DNA of 64,000 nt from the NCBI GenBank assembly GCA_019752115.1, contig JAIEMN010000008.1, positions 1 to 64,000 on the forward strand. Reading direction: 5' to 3'. Shown here one piece after another: positions 1 through 9,600 of this stretch. A program made the position numbers and the translations under genes. A model generated the notes under the pieces. That model had not been told where the DNA came from and did not search any database. It saw only the letters and a list, made by a program, of their open reading frames with translations. This DNA is from Gemmatimonadaceae bacterium. GTDB lineage: Bacteria; Gemmatimonadota; Gemmatimonadetes; Gemmatimonadales; Gemmatimonadaceae. Every line of letters starts with the position of its first letter. The stretch's first letter is position 1.

Positions 1-355
<355 letters not shown>

Positions 356-491
356 CCCCATGGTTTTACCACCATGGACGAAGCAATCCCGCAGAGCACA
401 CGCACGTCTTGCAGCACTCGCCCGGAGTGGCGATGCTGCCCCATGATCACCCCTTCCGTTTGTCGAATCTTGAGCCCTCGGGCTCCCGATT

Positions 492-609
<118 letters not shown>

Positions 610-615
610 CCCCTT

Positions 616-655
616 CGAACCCCCCGTCCCTCCCTGCGAGGGATGGGGGGTTCGT
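616..655 (+). terminator. Intrinsic terminator of the rRNA operon
   Basis: CGAACCCCCC-GTCCCTC pairs with GAGGGAT-GGGGGGTTCG around a short loop (616-653), starting 7 bases after the 5S end. The stem is very GC-rich. The T-run is weak (TTCGTGTAT), but the position fits the end of the rRNA operon. Confidence 0.7.
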
Positions 656-658
656 GTA

Positions 659-664
659 TATACT
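659..664 (+). promoter_or_regulatory. Possible -10 element for era
   Basis: TATACT lies just after the rRNA terminator and 75 bases before the era start, the only promoter-like hexamer in this gap. No convincing -35 is seen upstream, so this is tentative. Confidence 0.25.
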
Positions 665-739
665 TGGGTCTCTGCCTATGATCGCTCTCTTCGCCCCCCA
701 GGTCACCACGCGCCCCGTGCCCGCACCGGCGGCGCACCC

Positions 740-1618
740 GTGACCCGCGCCGGTATCGTCACCGTCGCCGGCTTCCCCAATGCCGGGAAGTCCACCCTCC
801 TCAACCGACTGGTCGGCGAAAAGCTCGCCATCACCTCGGCCAAGGCGCAAAGCACCCGCCATCGCATCGTCGGGATTCGCACCGAGGGCGATGCGCAGAT
901 GGTCATTCTCGATACGCCCGGACTGCTCGAGCCCCGCGACACCCTGCACAGCGCCATGCGCAATGCCGCCCTCGCGGCGGTGCGTGATGCCGATGTGCTC
1001 GTGCATGTCGTCGACGCCAGCGGCACCATTCCCGAAAGCTTCCAACACGCGGCGCAACTCGACCACGCGCCTCGCGCCGTCACCATCCTCGCGCTCAACA
1101 AGGCAGATCTCCTCACCGCCGATCAGCGCGAGGCACTCCAGGTCCTGCATCCCGACGCCGTCTTTCTGTCGGCGACGAGCGGCAGTGGGGTCGATACGCT
1201 GGTGAGCACCATCACCGGCAAGTTGCCGGTCAGTCCGTATCTCTATCCGGACGACGAGATCTCCACGCAACCGGTGCGATTCTTCTGCGCCGAGTTCGTG
1301 CGGGAAACGGCACTGGATCAGTTGGGTGACGAGCTCCCGCACGCGCTCGCGTGTGAGATTGAGGAGTTTCGCGAAGGCTCATCACCGCTGTACATTCGGG
1401 CCGTCCTGCACGTTGAACGCGACAGCCAGAAGCGAATCGTGATCGGAGCCAACGGCCAGCAGATCAAGAAGCTTGGGAAGAGCGCTCGGGAAAAGATCGA
1501 GCGCTTCGTCGGCCAACCGGTCTACCTCGACTTGTGGGTCAAGGTCCTGCCCAACTGGCGCAAGAACCGGAGTGCGGTCCGCCGCCTCGGGTACGGCGAC
1601 CCGGAACAGCGGCCCTGA
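740..1618 (+). CDS. era: GTPase Era
   Basis: Era is an essential GTPase that binds the 3' end of 16S rRNA and acts in 30S subunit maturation. The 292-residue protein, close to the usual 300, shows the P-loop GFPNAGKS (about 11-18), the G2 region SAKAQSTR typical of Era, DTPG (about 58-61), NKAD (about 120-123) and a C-terminal KH domain with a GANGQQ loop near 237. The GTG start at 740 is chosen because the family sequence begins there. The open frame continues upstream through the 5S gene, which cannot be coding. The stop overlaps the next start (TGATG at 1616-1620). Its place directly behind the rRNA operon suits its role, but a separate promoter is likely because of the intervening terminator. 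Confidence 0.95.
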   Translation: MTRAGIVTVAGFPNAGKSTLLNRLVGEKLAITSAKAQSTRHRIVGIRTEGDAQMVILDTPGLLEPRDTLHSAMRNAALAAVRDADVLVHVVDASGTIPESFQHAAQLDHAPRAVTILALNKADLLTADQREALQVLHPDAVFLSATSGSGVDTLVSTITGKLPVSPYLYPDDEISTQPVRFFCAEFVRETALDQLGDELPHALACEIEEFREGSSPLYIRAVLHVERDSQKRIVIGANGQQIKKLGKSAREKIERFVGQPVYLDLWVKVLPNWRKNRSAVRRLGYGDPEQRP

Positions 1619-2592
1619 TGTCCGGGCGTCGTATCCGGCTGTGGCTCACCATGACGCTGGTCGTCATGCTGAGCGCTCTGGCCCGTCCTGCCGCCGCGCA
1701 GAACGGTGGGCTGTACTTGCTCATGCCCTTCGGCGCACGCGCGGTCGGGCAGGGCGAGGCGGTTGCCGCCGATACGACGCTCGGAAGCGAAGGGATCTGG
1801 TGGAATCCCGCGGCGCTCGCGCGCATGGCGCGTGGCGATCTCGCGCTGCATCACGGCCAGACCGTGGTGGCCACCACCGACATGGTCACCTTCACCCGCC
1901 CGTCCAAGGTGCTGGGGACGCTCGCGGCGTCGGCGTATCTGGTGAACTACGGTGATCAGCAGGCCACCGATCTGAACGGCCAGCCGGTCGGCACGATCAC
2001 CAATCGCAACTACCAGCTCGCGCTGTCGTATGCGACACCGATCGGGAACCGCCTCAGCGCGGGATTGACCTACAAGTTTGCGATGCTGCGCTTCCAGTGC
2101 AGCGGCTCGTGTGGCGATCAGCCGGTGATCTCTGGCTCCACCAGCGCCCTGGACGTCGGCGCGCAGTATGCGCTGCCCACGACCACCCCGGTGTCGGTCG
2201 GGATCTCGGTACGCAATCTGGGGCCCGCGCTTCAGGTGAAGGACGCCGAACAGGCGGACCCCCTGCCGCGCGTGGTGCAGATGGGGATTCGCGTGCAGGT
2301 GCCGAGCAAGGCGTTGGCGGCGCGCAAGACCACGCTCGACGTGGCGGCTGATGTGGTGCACGCCCCCGCGCTCGATGGCGCAGCTGGCGGCGTCGGGATG
2401 ACCCTGGCGTACGACCATCAGCTCTTCGTGCGGGCCGGCTATCGGCAGCAGCCGGGGCAGGGGAAGGGCCCGTCGCTTGGCTTCGGGTATGAGCGGCAAG
2501 GCTTTGGCGTTGACCTCGCGCAGCGCTACGACGCCGTCTCGAGTCAATCGGGCAAGTCGGCGACCTACTTCACCTTGCGGGCGCGCTTCTGA
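1618..2592 (+). CDS. PorV/PorQ-like outer-membrane beta-barrel protein
   Basis: The 324-residue protein has a signal peptide (basic start, hydrophobic stretch, ARPAAAQ cleavage near 27). The mature part resembles the PorV/UPF0164 family: an early GARAVGQGEA segment and GIWWNPAALA are typical of this barrel family, and it ends in an aromatic residue (LRARF), as outer-membrane barrels do. In Bacteroidetes PorV serves type IX secretion, but no other T9SS gene lies in this window, so that role is not supported here. The start overlaps the era stop (TGATG) and the stop abuts the next gene, suggesting translational coupling. Exact function is unknown. Confidence 0.7.
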   Translation: MSGRRIRLWLTMTLVVMLSALARPAAAQNGGLYLLMPFGARAVGQGEAVAADTTLGSEGIWWNPAALARMARGDLALHHGQTVVATTDMVTFTRPSKVLGTLAASAYLVNYGDQQATDLNGQPVGTITNRNYQLALSYATPIGNRLSAGLTYKFAMLRFQCSGSCGDQPVISGSTSALDVGAQYALPTTTPVSVGISVRNLGPALQVKDAEQADPLPRVVQMGIRVQVPSKALAARKTTLDVAADVVHAPALDGAAGGVGMTLAYDHQLFVRAGYRQQPGQGKGPSLGFGYERQGFGVDLAQRYDAVSSQSGKSATYFTLRARF

Positions 2593-3473
2593 TGCGCCGT
2601 GAACGTGTGCCGCTCGTGCTCGCCGGCGCCCTGTTGTTGGGAGCCGCGCCCTCATGGCTCCTCGCCCAGCCGCGCGAGACGCGGGCGGGCCTCGGCCGCG
2701 CCTCGCCGAGCACGAAGCCGGCGCTGACACCGGCGCCCTCGGCGTCGCCCGCGTCGTGGTGGGCGCCGCTCGCGTCGCTGGCCGTACCGGGGGCGGGGCA
2801 GTCGATGCTCAAGCAACCGCGCAGCGTGGCCTACGTGGCAGCGGAAGCGTTTCTCGTGATTCAGTATCTCGCCGCGGAGCGGGACGGCAACCGGGATCGC
2901 GGCGCGTATCGGCAGCTCGCGAGCGAGGTGGCGCGCAAGCCGTACGGGGGAACGCGCATCGGCACGTGGGATTACTACGAGTCGATGGAGAAATTTCTCG
3001 AGAGTGGTGCGTACAGCAAAGCGTCGAGTGGCGCGGTGGAACCGGAGACGGATCCGACCACGTACAACGGCGCGCGCTGGCTGCTCGCGCGGCAGAACTA
3101 CTGGGCCAATCCGAACGTCACGCCGGCCAGGAACAGCCCCGAGTATCAACGGGCGCTCGCGTTTTATCTCGCGTCGGCGGTGACCGATGAGTATCGGTGG
3201 AGTTGGCGCGATCAGCAGCTGCAGCAGGACGTCTATCGTCAGACAATCCGCAGTGCGAATCGGAGCTATCAGCGCGCCACGACGTTGCTTGGCGTGGTCG
3301 CGATGAACCACTTGAGCAGCCTGATCGACGCCTATATCAGCGTGCGGGTCCGCCGCTTCGGCACGGGCAAGGAGGGGCGGACCAGCGGCCTTCGCCTCGA
3401 CGGCGTCACGACCGACTACGCCGCGACGCCCACCGGGCAGTCGCAACTGCTAATCGGTTTGCGGGCGCGCTGA
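2592..3473 (+). CDS. Secreted or membrane protein, DUF5683-like
   Basis: This is a 293-residue protein with a signal peptide (about 1-25, SWLLAQ). A Pro/Ala/Ser-rich linker follows, then a segment with APLASLAVPGAGQ and later MNHLSSLIDAYISVRV. These two blocks resemble DUF5683-type envelope proteins, in which a Gly/Pro-rich turn precedes membrane helices and a conserved 'DA' segment follows. It is translationally coupled to the PorV-like gene (TGATG at 2590-2594), so the two products probably act together in the envelope. Function unknown; the family call is from motif memory only. Confidence 0.5.
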   Translation: MRRERVPLVLAGALLLGAAPSWLLAQPRETRAGLGRASPSTKPALTPAPSASPASWWAPLASLAVPGAGQSMLKQPRSVAYVAAEAFLVIQYLAAERDGNRDRGAYRQLASEVARKPYGGTRIGTWDYYESMEKFLESGAYSKASSGAVEPETDPTTYNGARWLLARQNYWANPNVTPARNSPEYQRALAFYLASAVTDEYRWSWRDQQLQQDVYRQTIRSANRSYQRATTLLGVVAMNHLSSLIDAYISVRVRRFGTGKEGRTSGLRLDGVTTDYAATPTGQSQLLIGLRAR

Positions 3474-3712
3474 GCGCCACTGCCGGTCCCCCGGCGAGGC
3501 CGCGCACCGTTTCGCGACCGGCGTCGCCGTCACGTCACGTCACCAGCTGAGAAAATCCTCACGTGGCGTGTGCGTTTCGTCACGACGAGCTCTGGCGTTC
3601 ACGTGGCGAAGCGCGAATGTGGATCGTCTCCTGACAAAGGGGAACGTGCGCCCGTCCCGAGCGACCGGAGGTTCCGGCGCCGGCATGGTCCCCACCCGAA
3701 TCCGCCGCCCGG

Positions 3713-4738
3713 ATGTCGCTCGCCCTCCTAGACCAGACCGCGCTTCGCCTGACCGATGGTCGGGAGGAACCGGCGTGGCTATCGGCGTGGCTGGATGCCT
3801 TGGGCGGACCGCGGCAGGCGACCGGGCGCCCGGAGGAGATCGTGGCGGCGGCGCTCAAGTCGCGCCCCCGCGTCATCGTGCTGGACGGCCGTGGCGACGC
3901 GGCGTGGGCGGATGCCACGCTGGCGACCTGCCGGCGACTGAAGCGGGATGCCTATACGGGGATCGTACCCGTCCTGGTGCTCACCGATGCCAGTCGCTTT
4001 GCCGCGGCCTTCGCGGCGGGCGCCGATGAGGTGCTGCGCGAGGATGTCTCCGAGGAGGAGGCGGCCGCCCGGGCCGGCGCCCTGCTGCGCCGAAGTGACC
4101 GCGACACCGATGTCCATCCGTCGACCCGCCTGCCGGGGGCCCGGGAGATCGAGGCCGAGCTGGCCCGCCGGGTGGCGAGCGGCGAGAAGTTCGCGGCCTG
4201 TTACGCCGACCTCGATCACTTCAAGGAGTTCAACGACCGCTACGGCTATCACCACGGGGATCAGGTCATTCGGCTGGTCGCGCGGATCCTGCACGACGTG
4301 GTCACGGGGCTGTGCGGCGGCGAGGGGTTCGTCGGGCACATCGGGGGGGACGATTTCCTGTTTACGGTCCCGCTGGCGGCGGCCCCCCGGGTTTGCGACG
4401 AAATCGTGCATGTCTTCGACGAATTGATCCCCTGGCAGTATTCCGAGCAGGATCGCAGAGTGGGATATTTCTTCGGCAAGGACCGCCGGGGACAGTTGCA
4501 CCGCGTGCCGCTGATGACGTTGTCAGTGGGCGTGGTCACGAATCAGCGGCGCCATTTCACGCGAGCGATCGAGGTGAGCGAGTTGGCGACGGAGATGAAG
4601 AGCTACGCGAAGACATTGCCGGGCTCGGTGTGGGCTGTGGATCGGCGCCGCGATGAGGCGCCGGTGGATACCGCGCATGGGGCCGATGTGCGTGCGGACG
4701 AGCGCGTGGGGCTGCGTGTGGTGGGAGGCGCGTCATGA
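3713..4738 (+). CDS. Receiver-like domain plus GGDEF-type domain protein
   Basis: Residues about 1-125 look like a response-regulator receiver fold. VIVLD gives an Asp at 58 where phosphorylation would occur, but the usual acidic pair near the N-terminus and the conserved Lys are not evident. Residues about 135-310 are a GGDEF domain: ADLDHFKEFND (165-175) supplies the metal-binding Asp, and the signature reads GGDDF (211-215) instead of GG[D/E]EF. The inhibitory RxxD site expected just upstream is absent. A diguanylate cyclase role is possible but activity is uncertain. The 239-base gap before it has no gene and only a GTCAC triplet repeat near 3530. The gene overlaps the zinc-ribbon gene by ATGA. 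Confidence 0.7.
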   Translation: MSLALLDQTALRLTDGREEPAWLSAWLDALGGPRQATGRPEEIVAAALKSRPRVIVLDGRGDAAWADATLATCRRLKRDAYTGIVPVLVLTDASRFAAAFAAGADEVLREDVSEEEAAARAGALLRRSDRDTDVHPSTRLPGAREIEAELARRVASGEKFAACYADLDHFKEFNDRYGYHHGDQVIRLVARILHDVVTGLCGGEGFVGHIGGDDFLFTVPLAAAPRVCDEIVHVFDELIPWQYSEQDRRVGYFFGKDRRGQLHRVPLMTLSVGVVTNQRRHFTRAIEVSELATEMKSYAKTLPGSVWAVDRRRDEAPVDTAHGADVRADERVGLRVVGGAS

Positions 4739-5535
4739 CGGTGAATTGCCCGGAGTGCAAGTCCGTCTTTCGTGTGGACCCGGCCAAGGTGCCGGCAACC
4801 GGCGTACGAGCGCGGTGCTCGGTGTGTGGCGGCATCATCGCCATTGCGGCGGGCACGTTGCCCGTGTCGGTGACGCCTTCGGCGGCGAGCCTTGCGGTGC
4901 CGCGGCCGACGCCGTCGGTCCCGGCGAGCCTGCCGACACCGAGTGCGCCCGCCGCCATCGCGCCTTCGCTGGCTTCCGCCGCGCCGGTCTCGCCGCCGGC
5001 GGCGCCTGCGTTCGCGCCGCCGATGCGCCGGACGCCGGCGTTCTCCACGCCGGCGCTCGGTACCGCGGCGGAAGCGGATCGCGCCACGGAACCGCCACCG
5101 CCGGCGGTGATCTCGGTGCCGCCGCGCGCCACGCCCACGTTCTCGGGGATCGCACCGGCATTGGGATCGCCAACGCGCTCGACCCCCGCCTTCGGGACGC
5201 CAGCCGCGACCGCCGTCGCCCCGGCCGCCCCGGCGCCATCCATGGTGCCGACGCCGGCGGGCAGCAAGCGCACGATCAACCCGTTCCTGCGGGCCGACCC
5301 GTCGCAGCGGGCGCGACGCCTCGCCCGGGCGCTCGTGTCCGATCTCGTGGCCTATCACCCGGCCAAGCGTGAAGAAGGGCTGCGCGACGGGACGCTCCGC
5401 CAGCTCTTCCGCGAGGAGATCAAGAAGAGCTACGAGGAGTATGTCGAGCAGGTGGGTCGCGATGTGGCCGAAGGGGCCCCGCATTTCCAGGACGCGCTCA
5501 ACGAGATCCTCGCCGGCGGCCGCCGCCTCTTCTAG
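4735..5535 (+). CDS. Zinc-ribbon protein with Ala/Pro-rich linker
   Basis: The N-terminus carries a zinc ribbon of the MJ0042 type: CPEC (Cys5, Cys8) and CSVC (Cys28, Cys31). Residues about 40-180 are a low-complexity Ala/Pro/Thr linker. The last 80 residues form a charged helical region (LVSDLVAYHPAKREEGLRDG, then EEIKKSYEEYVEQVG). Such zinc ribbon plus linker plus helix proteins occur in Myxococcota and Gemmatimonadota without known function. It is co-translated with the GGDEF-type protein (ATGA overlap), which suggests a shared regulatory or polar role, but that is inference. Confidence 0.65.
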   Translation: MTVNCPECKSVFRVDPAKVPATGVRARCSVCGGIIAIAAGTLPVSVTPSAASLAVPRPTPSVPASLPTPSAPAAIAPSLASAAPVSPPAAPAFAPPMRRTPAFSTPALGTAAEADRATEPPPPAVISVPPRATPTFSGIAPALGSPTRSTPAFGTPAATAVAPAAPAPSMVPTPAGSKRTINPFLRADPSQRARRLARALVSDLVAYHPAKREEGLRDGTLRQLFREEIKKSYEEYVEQVGRDVAEGAPHFQDALNEILAGGRRLF

Positions 5536-5618
5536 GCCGGCTCCGAGCGCCGCACGACTGTTATCCGCCCGCCGGATCCGATAGCTTTGGGCATCGGAGA
5601 GGCAGCAGACAATTTCGG

Positions 5619-5643
5619 GCCGCTTTCCACCGCGGAAAGCGGC
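5619..5643 (+). other. Perfect hairpin upstream of prfB
   Basis: GCCGCTTTCC (5619-5628) and GGAAAGCGGC (5634-5643) pair perfectly over 10 bp with a 5-base loop. No T-run follows. It lies 23 bases before the prfB start and just before its ribosome-binding site (GGAGGA, 5657-5662). It could be a weak terminator of the preceding gene or an mRNA leader element. Confidence 0.5.
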
Positions 5644-5666
5644 TCGCGTCGTACGTGGAGGATGAC

Positions 5667-6792
5667 ATGCAGGACGGCGAACGCCTGAAGGTGCTCGCGT
5701 GGGCGGACGAGCAGCTCACTGAGATGCGGAGGTATCTTTGACATCGACTCCAAGCGCTCGACGCTAGCCGCGTACGAGGAGGAGATGTCCGACGGCGCCT
5801 TCTGGAACGACCAGGAGCACGCGCGGGACATCGTGCAGCAGGTGAAGATGCTCAAGGGCTGGGTGGAGCCGATGGATTCGCTCACCGGCCGCATCGAGGG
5901 CGCCCGGGAGCTCGACGAGCTGCTGCAGCTCGAGCCCGACAAGGGGATGAACGCCGACCTGGATGCGGAAGTGGAGCGCATCAAGGCCGACGTCGAGGCG
6001 TATCAGCTCAAGTCGCTGCTCCGCGGGAAGGACGACTTCCGCGACGCGCAGCTCGAGATTTCCGCCGGCGCCGGCGGGACCGAGGCCCAGGATTGGGCGT
6101 CGATGCTCCAGCGCCTGTACACGCGCTGGTGCGAGCGGAAGGGGTTCGAACTCGAGATGCTCGACCTGTCCGAAGGCGAAGAGGCCGGCATCAAGGGGGC
6201 CGTGCTCGAGATCAAGGGCCAGTATGCGTACGGCTTCCTGCGCCCCGAGTCGGGCGTGCATCGGCTCGTGCGCATCTCGCCCTTCGATTCGCAGGCGCGC
6301 CGGCACACGAGCTTCGCGTCGGTGTTCGTCTATCCGGTCGTCAACGAAGAGATCAACATCGAGATCCGCGAAGAGGATCTCAAGATCGATGTCTATCGCG
6401 CGTCCGGCGCCGGTGGGCAGCACGTCAACAAGACGTCCTCGGCGGTGCGCATCACGCACTTGCCGACGGGCATCGTGTGCGCCTCGCAGCAGGAGCGGTC
6501 GCAGTTCAAGAACAAGGCGACGGCGATGAAGCAGCTCAAGAACCGCCTGTATCAGCTCGAGGCGGAGAAGCAGGCGGCCGTGAAGGCGGCCTTCGATGCG
6601 AACAAACAGGACGTCACGTTCGGCAGTCAGATCCGCAGCTACGTCTTCCAACCGTACACGATGGTCAACGACCACCGCACCGAGCTCAAGATCGCCGACG
6701 TCCAGAAGGTGATGGACGGCGATATCGATCCGTTCATTCAGGCGTATCTCAAGCAGGAGAGCGCGGCCGGCGCCGAGGGAGGCGTGTCGTGA
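5667..6792 (+). CDS. prfB: Peptide chain release factor 2, made by programmed +1 frameshift
   Basis: RF2 releases peptides at UGA and UAA codons. Translation starts at ATG 5667, preceded by GGAGGA, and runs 24 codons to an in-frame TGA at 5739. A +1 shift at CTT-T-GAC continues the frame from 5740 to 6792, giving 374 residues. The codon-recognition tripeptide SPF is at about 204-206 and the catalytic GGQ at about 249-251, almost the same numbering as in E. coli. The joint reads RRYL-DIDSKR, matching RGYLDYDAK of E. coli. Without the frameshift a start at 5785 would drop the conserved N-terminal helix. The stop overlaps the lysS start (GTGA). Confidence 0.95.
5727..5742 (+). promoter_or_regulatory. 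RF2 autoregulatory +1 frameshift site
   Basis: CGG-AGG-TAT-CTT-TGA-C is the canonical RF2 slippery site: an internal Shine-Dalgarno-like GGAGG, then CTT and a UGA stop followed by C. When RF2 is scarce, termination at UGA is slow and ribosomes slip forward one base to make full-length RF2. The match to the well-studied E. coli site is nearly exact. Confidence 0.93.
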
Positions 6793-8333
6793 GCGACGAG
6801 ACGCTGAATCCGGGCGCCGAACCTGAACTGACCGCCGAGCAGAAGCGCGAAGAACTCAACTTCGTGATGAAGGCGCGGCGCGAGAAGCTCGAGCGCCTGC
6901 GGGCCGGTGGCGTGGAGCCGTTCGGCTACTCCTTCGATCGCACGCACACGGCGAGTGCCGCCGTGGCCGCGCTGGGCGACGCGGAGGAGGGGCCGGCGGT
7001 GCGCGTGGCGGGGCGCCTTGTCTCGTGGCGCAGCCAGGGCAAGACGGCCTTTGCCCACCTGGTCGACATGGACGGGCGCGTGCAGCTCTACTTCCGCAAG
7101 GATGAACTGGGCGACGCGCTGTTCGCGCAGTTGGGTGACTACGATCTCGGCGACTGGATCGGTGTAGGCGGCACGATGATGCGGACGCGCACCGGTGAGG
7201 CCACGATCAAGGTGAGCCACGTCGAACTGCTCTCCAAGTCGCTGCGCCCGCTGCCGCTCGGCAAGGAGCAGATGGTCGACGGGCAGCTCGTCCGCTACTC
7301 GGCGTTCGCCGATACCGAACAGCGGGCGCGCCAGCGCTACGCCGACCTGGCTGTCCATCCCGAAGTCCGCGCGTTCTTTCGGGCGCGCTCGGCGCTCACG
7401 CGCACGATCCGCGGGCATCTCGACGCGCTGGGGTATCTCGAGGTGGAGACGCCGGTGCTGCAGCCGCTCTATGGCGGCGCGGCGGCCCGGCCGTTCATCA
7501 CGCATCACAACACGCTCGACATGCCGCTCTATCTGCGCATCGCGGACGAGCTGTATCTCAAGCGCCTCATCGTGGGCGGCTTCGAGCGCGTGTATGAGAT
7601 CGGCCACGATTTCCGCAACGAAGGCATCGACCGGACGCACAATCCGGAATTCACGATGCTCGAGTTCTACGAGGCGTTCGCCGACTACACCACCATGATG
7701 GGGCGCGTCGAGTCGCTGCTGGTGGCGGCGGCCGATGCCGTGCGTGCGATTCCGGGCGTGGGCGAGAAGGTCCCGACCTTCAGCACGCCGTTCCCGCGGA
7801 TCGAGTGGGTCCCCAGCCTGTCGAAGGCGGCGGGGCTCGATGTGATGACGGCCAGCGATGCCGAGCTGCGGGCCGCCGCCGAGCGCATCGGCGTGGCAAA
7901 GGTCGCCACGCTCAGCCGCCCGAAGGTGCTCGACGAGATGTTCCAGGCGCTGGTCGAATCGAAGATCGATACGCCGACGTTTGTGGTGGATTATCCGAAG
8001 GAGCTTTCGCCGCTTGCCAAGCCCAAGCGTGGCGGGCCGGCGGGCATCACCGAGCGCTTCGAGCTGTTCGCGAAGGGCAAGGAGCTCGCGAATGCCTTCT
8101 CCGAGCTCAATGACCCCATCGATCAGCGCGAGCGCTTCGAGGCGCAGGCGGCGCTGCGCGCGGCCGGTGACGACGAGGCGAGCGGCGTGGACGAGGATTA
8201 CCTGCGGGCGATGGAGTACGGCATGCCGCCCACCGGTGGCGTGGGCATCGGTATCGACCGGTTGTTCATGTATCTCACCGATACGGCGAACATCCGCGAC
8301 GTGATCCTCTTCCCGACGATGCGCCCCGAGTGA
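6789..8333 (+). CDS. lysS: Lysyl-tRNA synthetase (class II)
   Basis: LysS charges tRNA-Lys with lysine. The 514-residue protein has an N-terminal OB-fold anticodon-binding domain (about residues 65-175), then the class II core: motif 2 in [20 protein letters not shown] and motif 3 in [15 protein letters not shown] near the C-terminus. The length is typical of the bacterial enzyme. The GTG start at 6789 overlaps the prfB stop (GTGA). A longer upstream frame is out of register with the family and lies within prfB. Only 16 bases separate it from the next gene. Confidence 0.95.
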   Translation: MSDETLNPGAEPELTAEQKREELNFVMKARREKLERLRAGGVEPFGYSFDRTHTASAAVAALGDAEEGPAVRVAGRLVSWRSQGKTAFAHLVDMDGRVQLYFRKDELGDALFAQLGDYDLGDWIGVGGTMMRTRTGEATIKVSHVELLSKSLRPLPLGKEQMVDGQLVRYSAFADTEQRARQRYADLAVHPEVRAFFRARSALTRTIRGHLDALGYLEVETPVLQPLYGGAAARPFITHHNTLDMPLYLRIADELYLKRLIVGGFERVYEIGHDFRNEGIDRTHNPEFTMLEFYEAFADYTTMMGRVESLLVAAADAVRAIPGVGEKVPTFSTPFPRIEWVPSLSKAAGLDVMTASDAELRAAAERIGVAKVATLSRPKVLDEMFQALVESKIDTPTFVVDYPKELSPLAKPKRGGPAGITERFELFAKGKELANAFSELNDPIDQRERFEAQAALRAAGDDEASGVDEDYLRAMEYGMPPTGGVGIGIDRLFMYLTDTANIRDVILFPTMRPE

Positions 8334-8349
8334 TCCGGGCCAGCGGACG

Positions 8350-9600
8350 ATGAGGGGCATCGAGCTCGGCATCGCATGGCGCTACCTGCGCAGTCGTCGC
8401 GGGTCGCGTCTGCTGTCGCTGATCAGCGTGATCGCCATCGGCGGCGTGCTGGTTGGCGTCAGTGCGCTGATCGTGATCATGGGCGTCATGAACGGCCTGC
8501 AGCGGGACCTCCGCGAGAAGATTCTCGTGGGGAGCCCCGACCTGCGGGTGCTGCCGTACGGCTCGGACATGCGCATGGTGGATTGGCCCGCCGTGCGCAC
8601 GAAGGTGATGCAGGTGCCGGGGGTGGTGCGCGCGGCGCCGTTCATCACGACGCAGGGGCTCGTGCGGAATCTCTCGGGCTACCAGACCGGCACGCAGATC
8701 GTCGGCATCCACCCCGCGGACTCCGCGGGGAGCGACGTCACGACGATCCGGTCGCATGCCATTCTGGGAGACTTCTCGTTCCGCCGTGACAGCATCGCCT
8801 TGCCGGGCGCCGTGCTGGGCAAGCTGCTGGCGAGCAAGCTCAATGCGTTTCCTGGTGACACTGTCGTGCTGTTCGGCGCGGCGGGGCTCGAGATGAACGC
8901 CAGCACCGGCGCGATCATTCCGCGAGTGGATACCGTGGTGGTGAGCGGCGTGTTCGAGACCGGCATGTATGAGTACGACGATGCGTATCTCTACATCGAC
9001 TTGCCCGTCGCCCAGCGCTTCGCGGGCTTTGGCAACGATGTGACCGGTATCGAGGTGCGCACGCGCGATCGCTGGACCGCGCCCGCGGTGGCGGATTCCA
9101 TCCGCGCCTCGGTGGATGCGCCGGTGCGGGCTCTCGACTGGCAGGAGCAGAACCGCTCGCTCTTTCAGGCGCTCAAGCTGGAGAAGCTGGGGATGAGCGT
9201 CATCCTGCTGCTGATCGTGCTCGTGGCAGCCTTCAACATCGTGTCGACGCTGACCATGGTCGTGGCCGACAAGACGCGCGAAATCGGGATTCTGCGCGCG
9301 ATGGGGATGCCCGCCACGAGCATTCGGCGGATCTTCCTCATGCAGGGCGTGGTGGTCGGTGCGGTGGGCACGTTCGGCGGGCTCGTGCTGGGGCTCGCGG
9401 TGGCGCTCCTGCTCGAGAAGTATCAGCTCATCGCGCTCGATCCGTCGGTGTATTTCATCGATCATCTGCCGGTGGCCATGCAGCTGCTCGATGTCGTGAT
9501 GATCGTGGTGGCCAGTCTGGCGATCTCGGCGCTGGCGACGCTGTATCCCGCCTCGCAGGCGGCGAAGCTGTATCCGGTCGAGGCCATCCGTCATGAATGA
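8350..9600 (+). CDS. LolC/LolE-family ABC transporter permease
   Basis: The 416-residue protein has the LolC/E and FtsX-type layout: one N-terminal helix (about 20-46, ISVIAIGGVLVGVSALIVIM), a large periplasmic domain (about 50-275), then three helices (about 282-305, 332-357, 376-398) around the cytoplasmic REIGILRAMG coupling motif. LolCDE extracts lipoproteins from the inner membrane for transfer to the outer membrane. Only one permease is present, so it may act as a homodimer (LolF-like). The next gene, the LolD-like ATPase, overlaps by 8 bases. A generic MacB-type role cannot be excluded. Confidence 0.85.
   Translation: MRGIELGIAWRYLRSRRGSRLLSLISVIAIGGVLVGVSALIVIMGVMNGLQRDLREKILVGSPDLRVLPYGSDMRMVDWPAVRTKVMQVPGVVRAAPFITTQGLVRNLSGYQTGTQIVGIHPADSAGSDVTTIRSHAILGDFSFRRDSIALPGAVLGKLLASKLNAFPGDTVVLFGAAGLEMNASTGAIIPRVDTVVVSGVFETGMYEYDDAYLYIDLPVAQRFAGFGNDVTGIEVRTRDRWTAPAVADSIRASVDAPVRALDWQEQNRSLFQALKLEKLGMSVILLLIVLVAAFNIVSTLTMVVADKTREIGILRAMGMPATSIRRIFLMQGVVVGAVGTFGGLVLGLAVALLLEKYQLIALDPSVYFIDHLPVAMQLLDVVMIVVASLAISALATLYPASQAAKLYPVEAIRHE

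Noticed and set aside
3526-3540. GTCAC triplet repeat between DUF5683-like and GGDEF genes
   Set aside because: Three short units are too few to call a regulatory array or CRISPR, and no spacing pattern exists.
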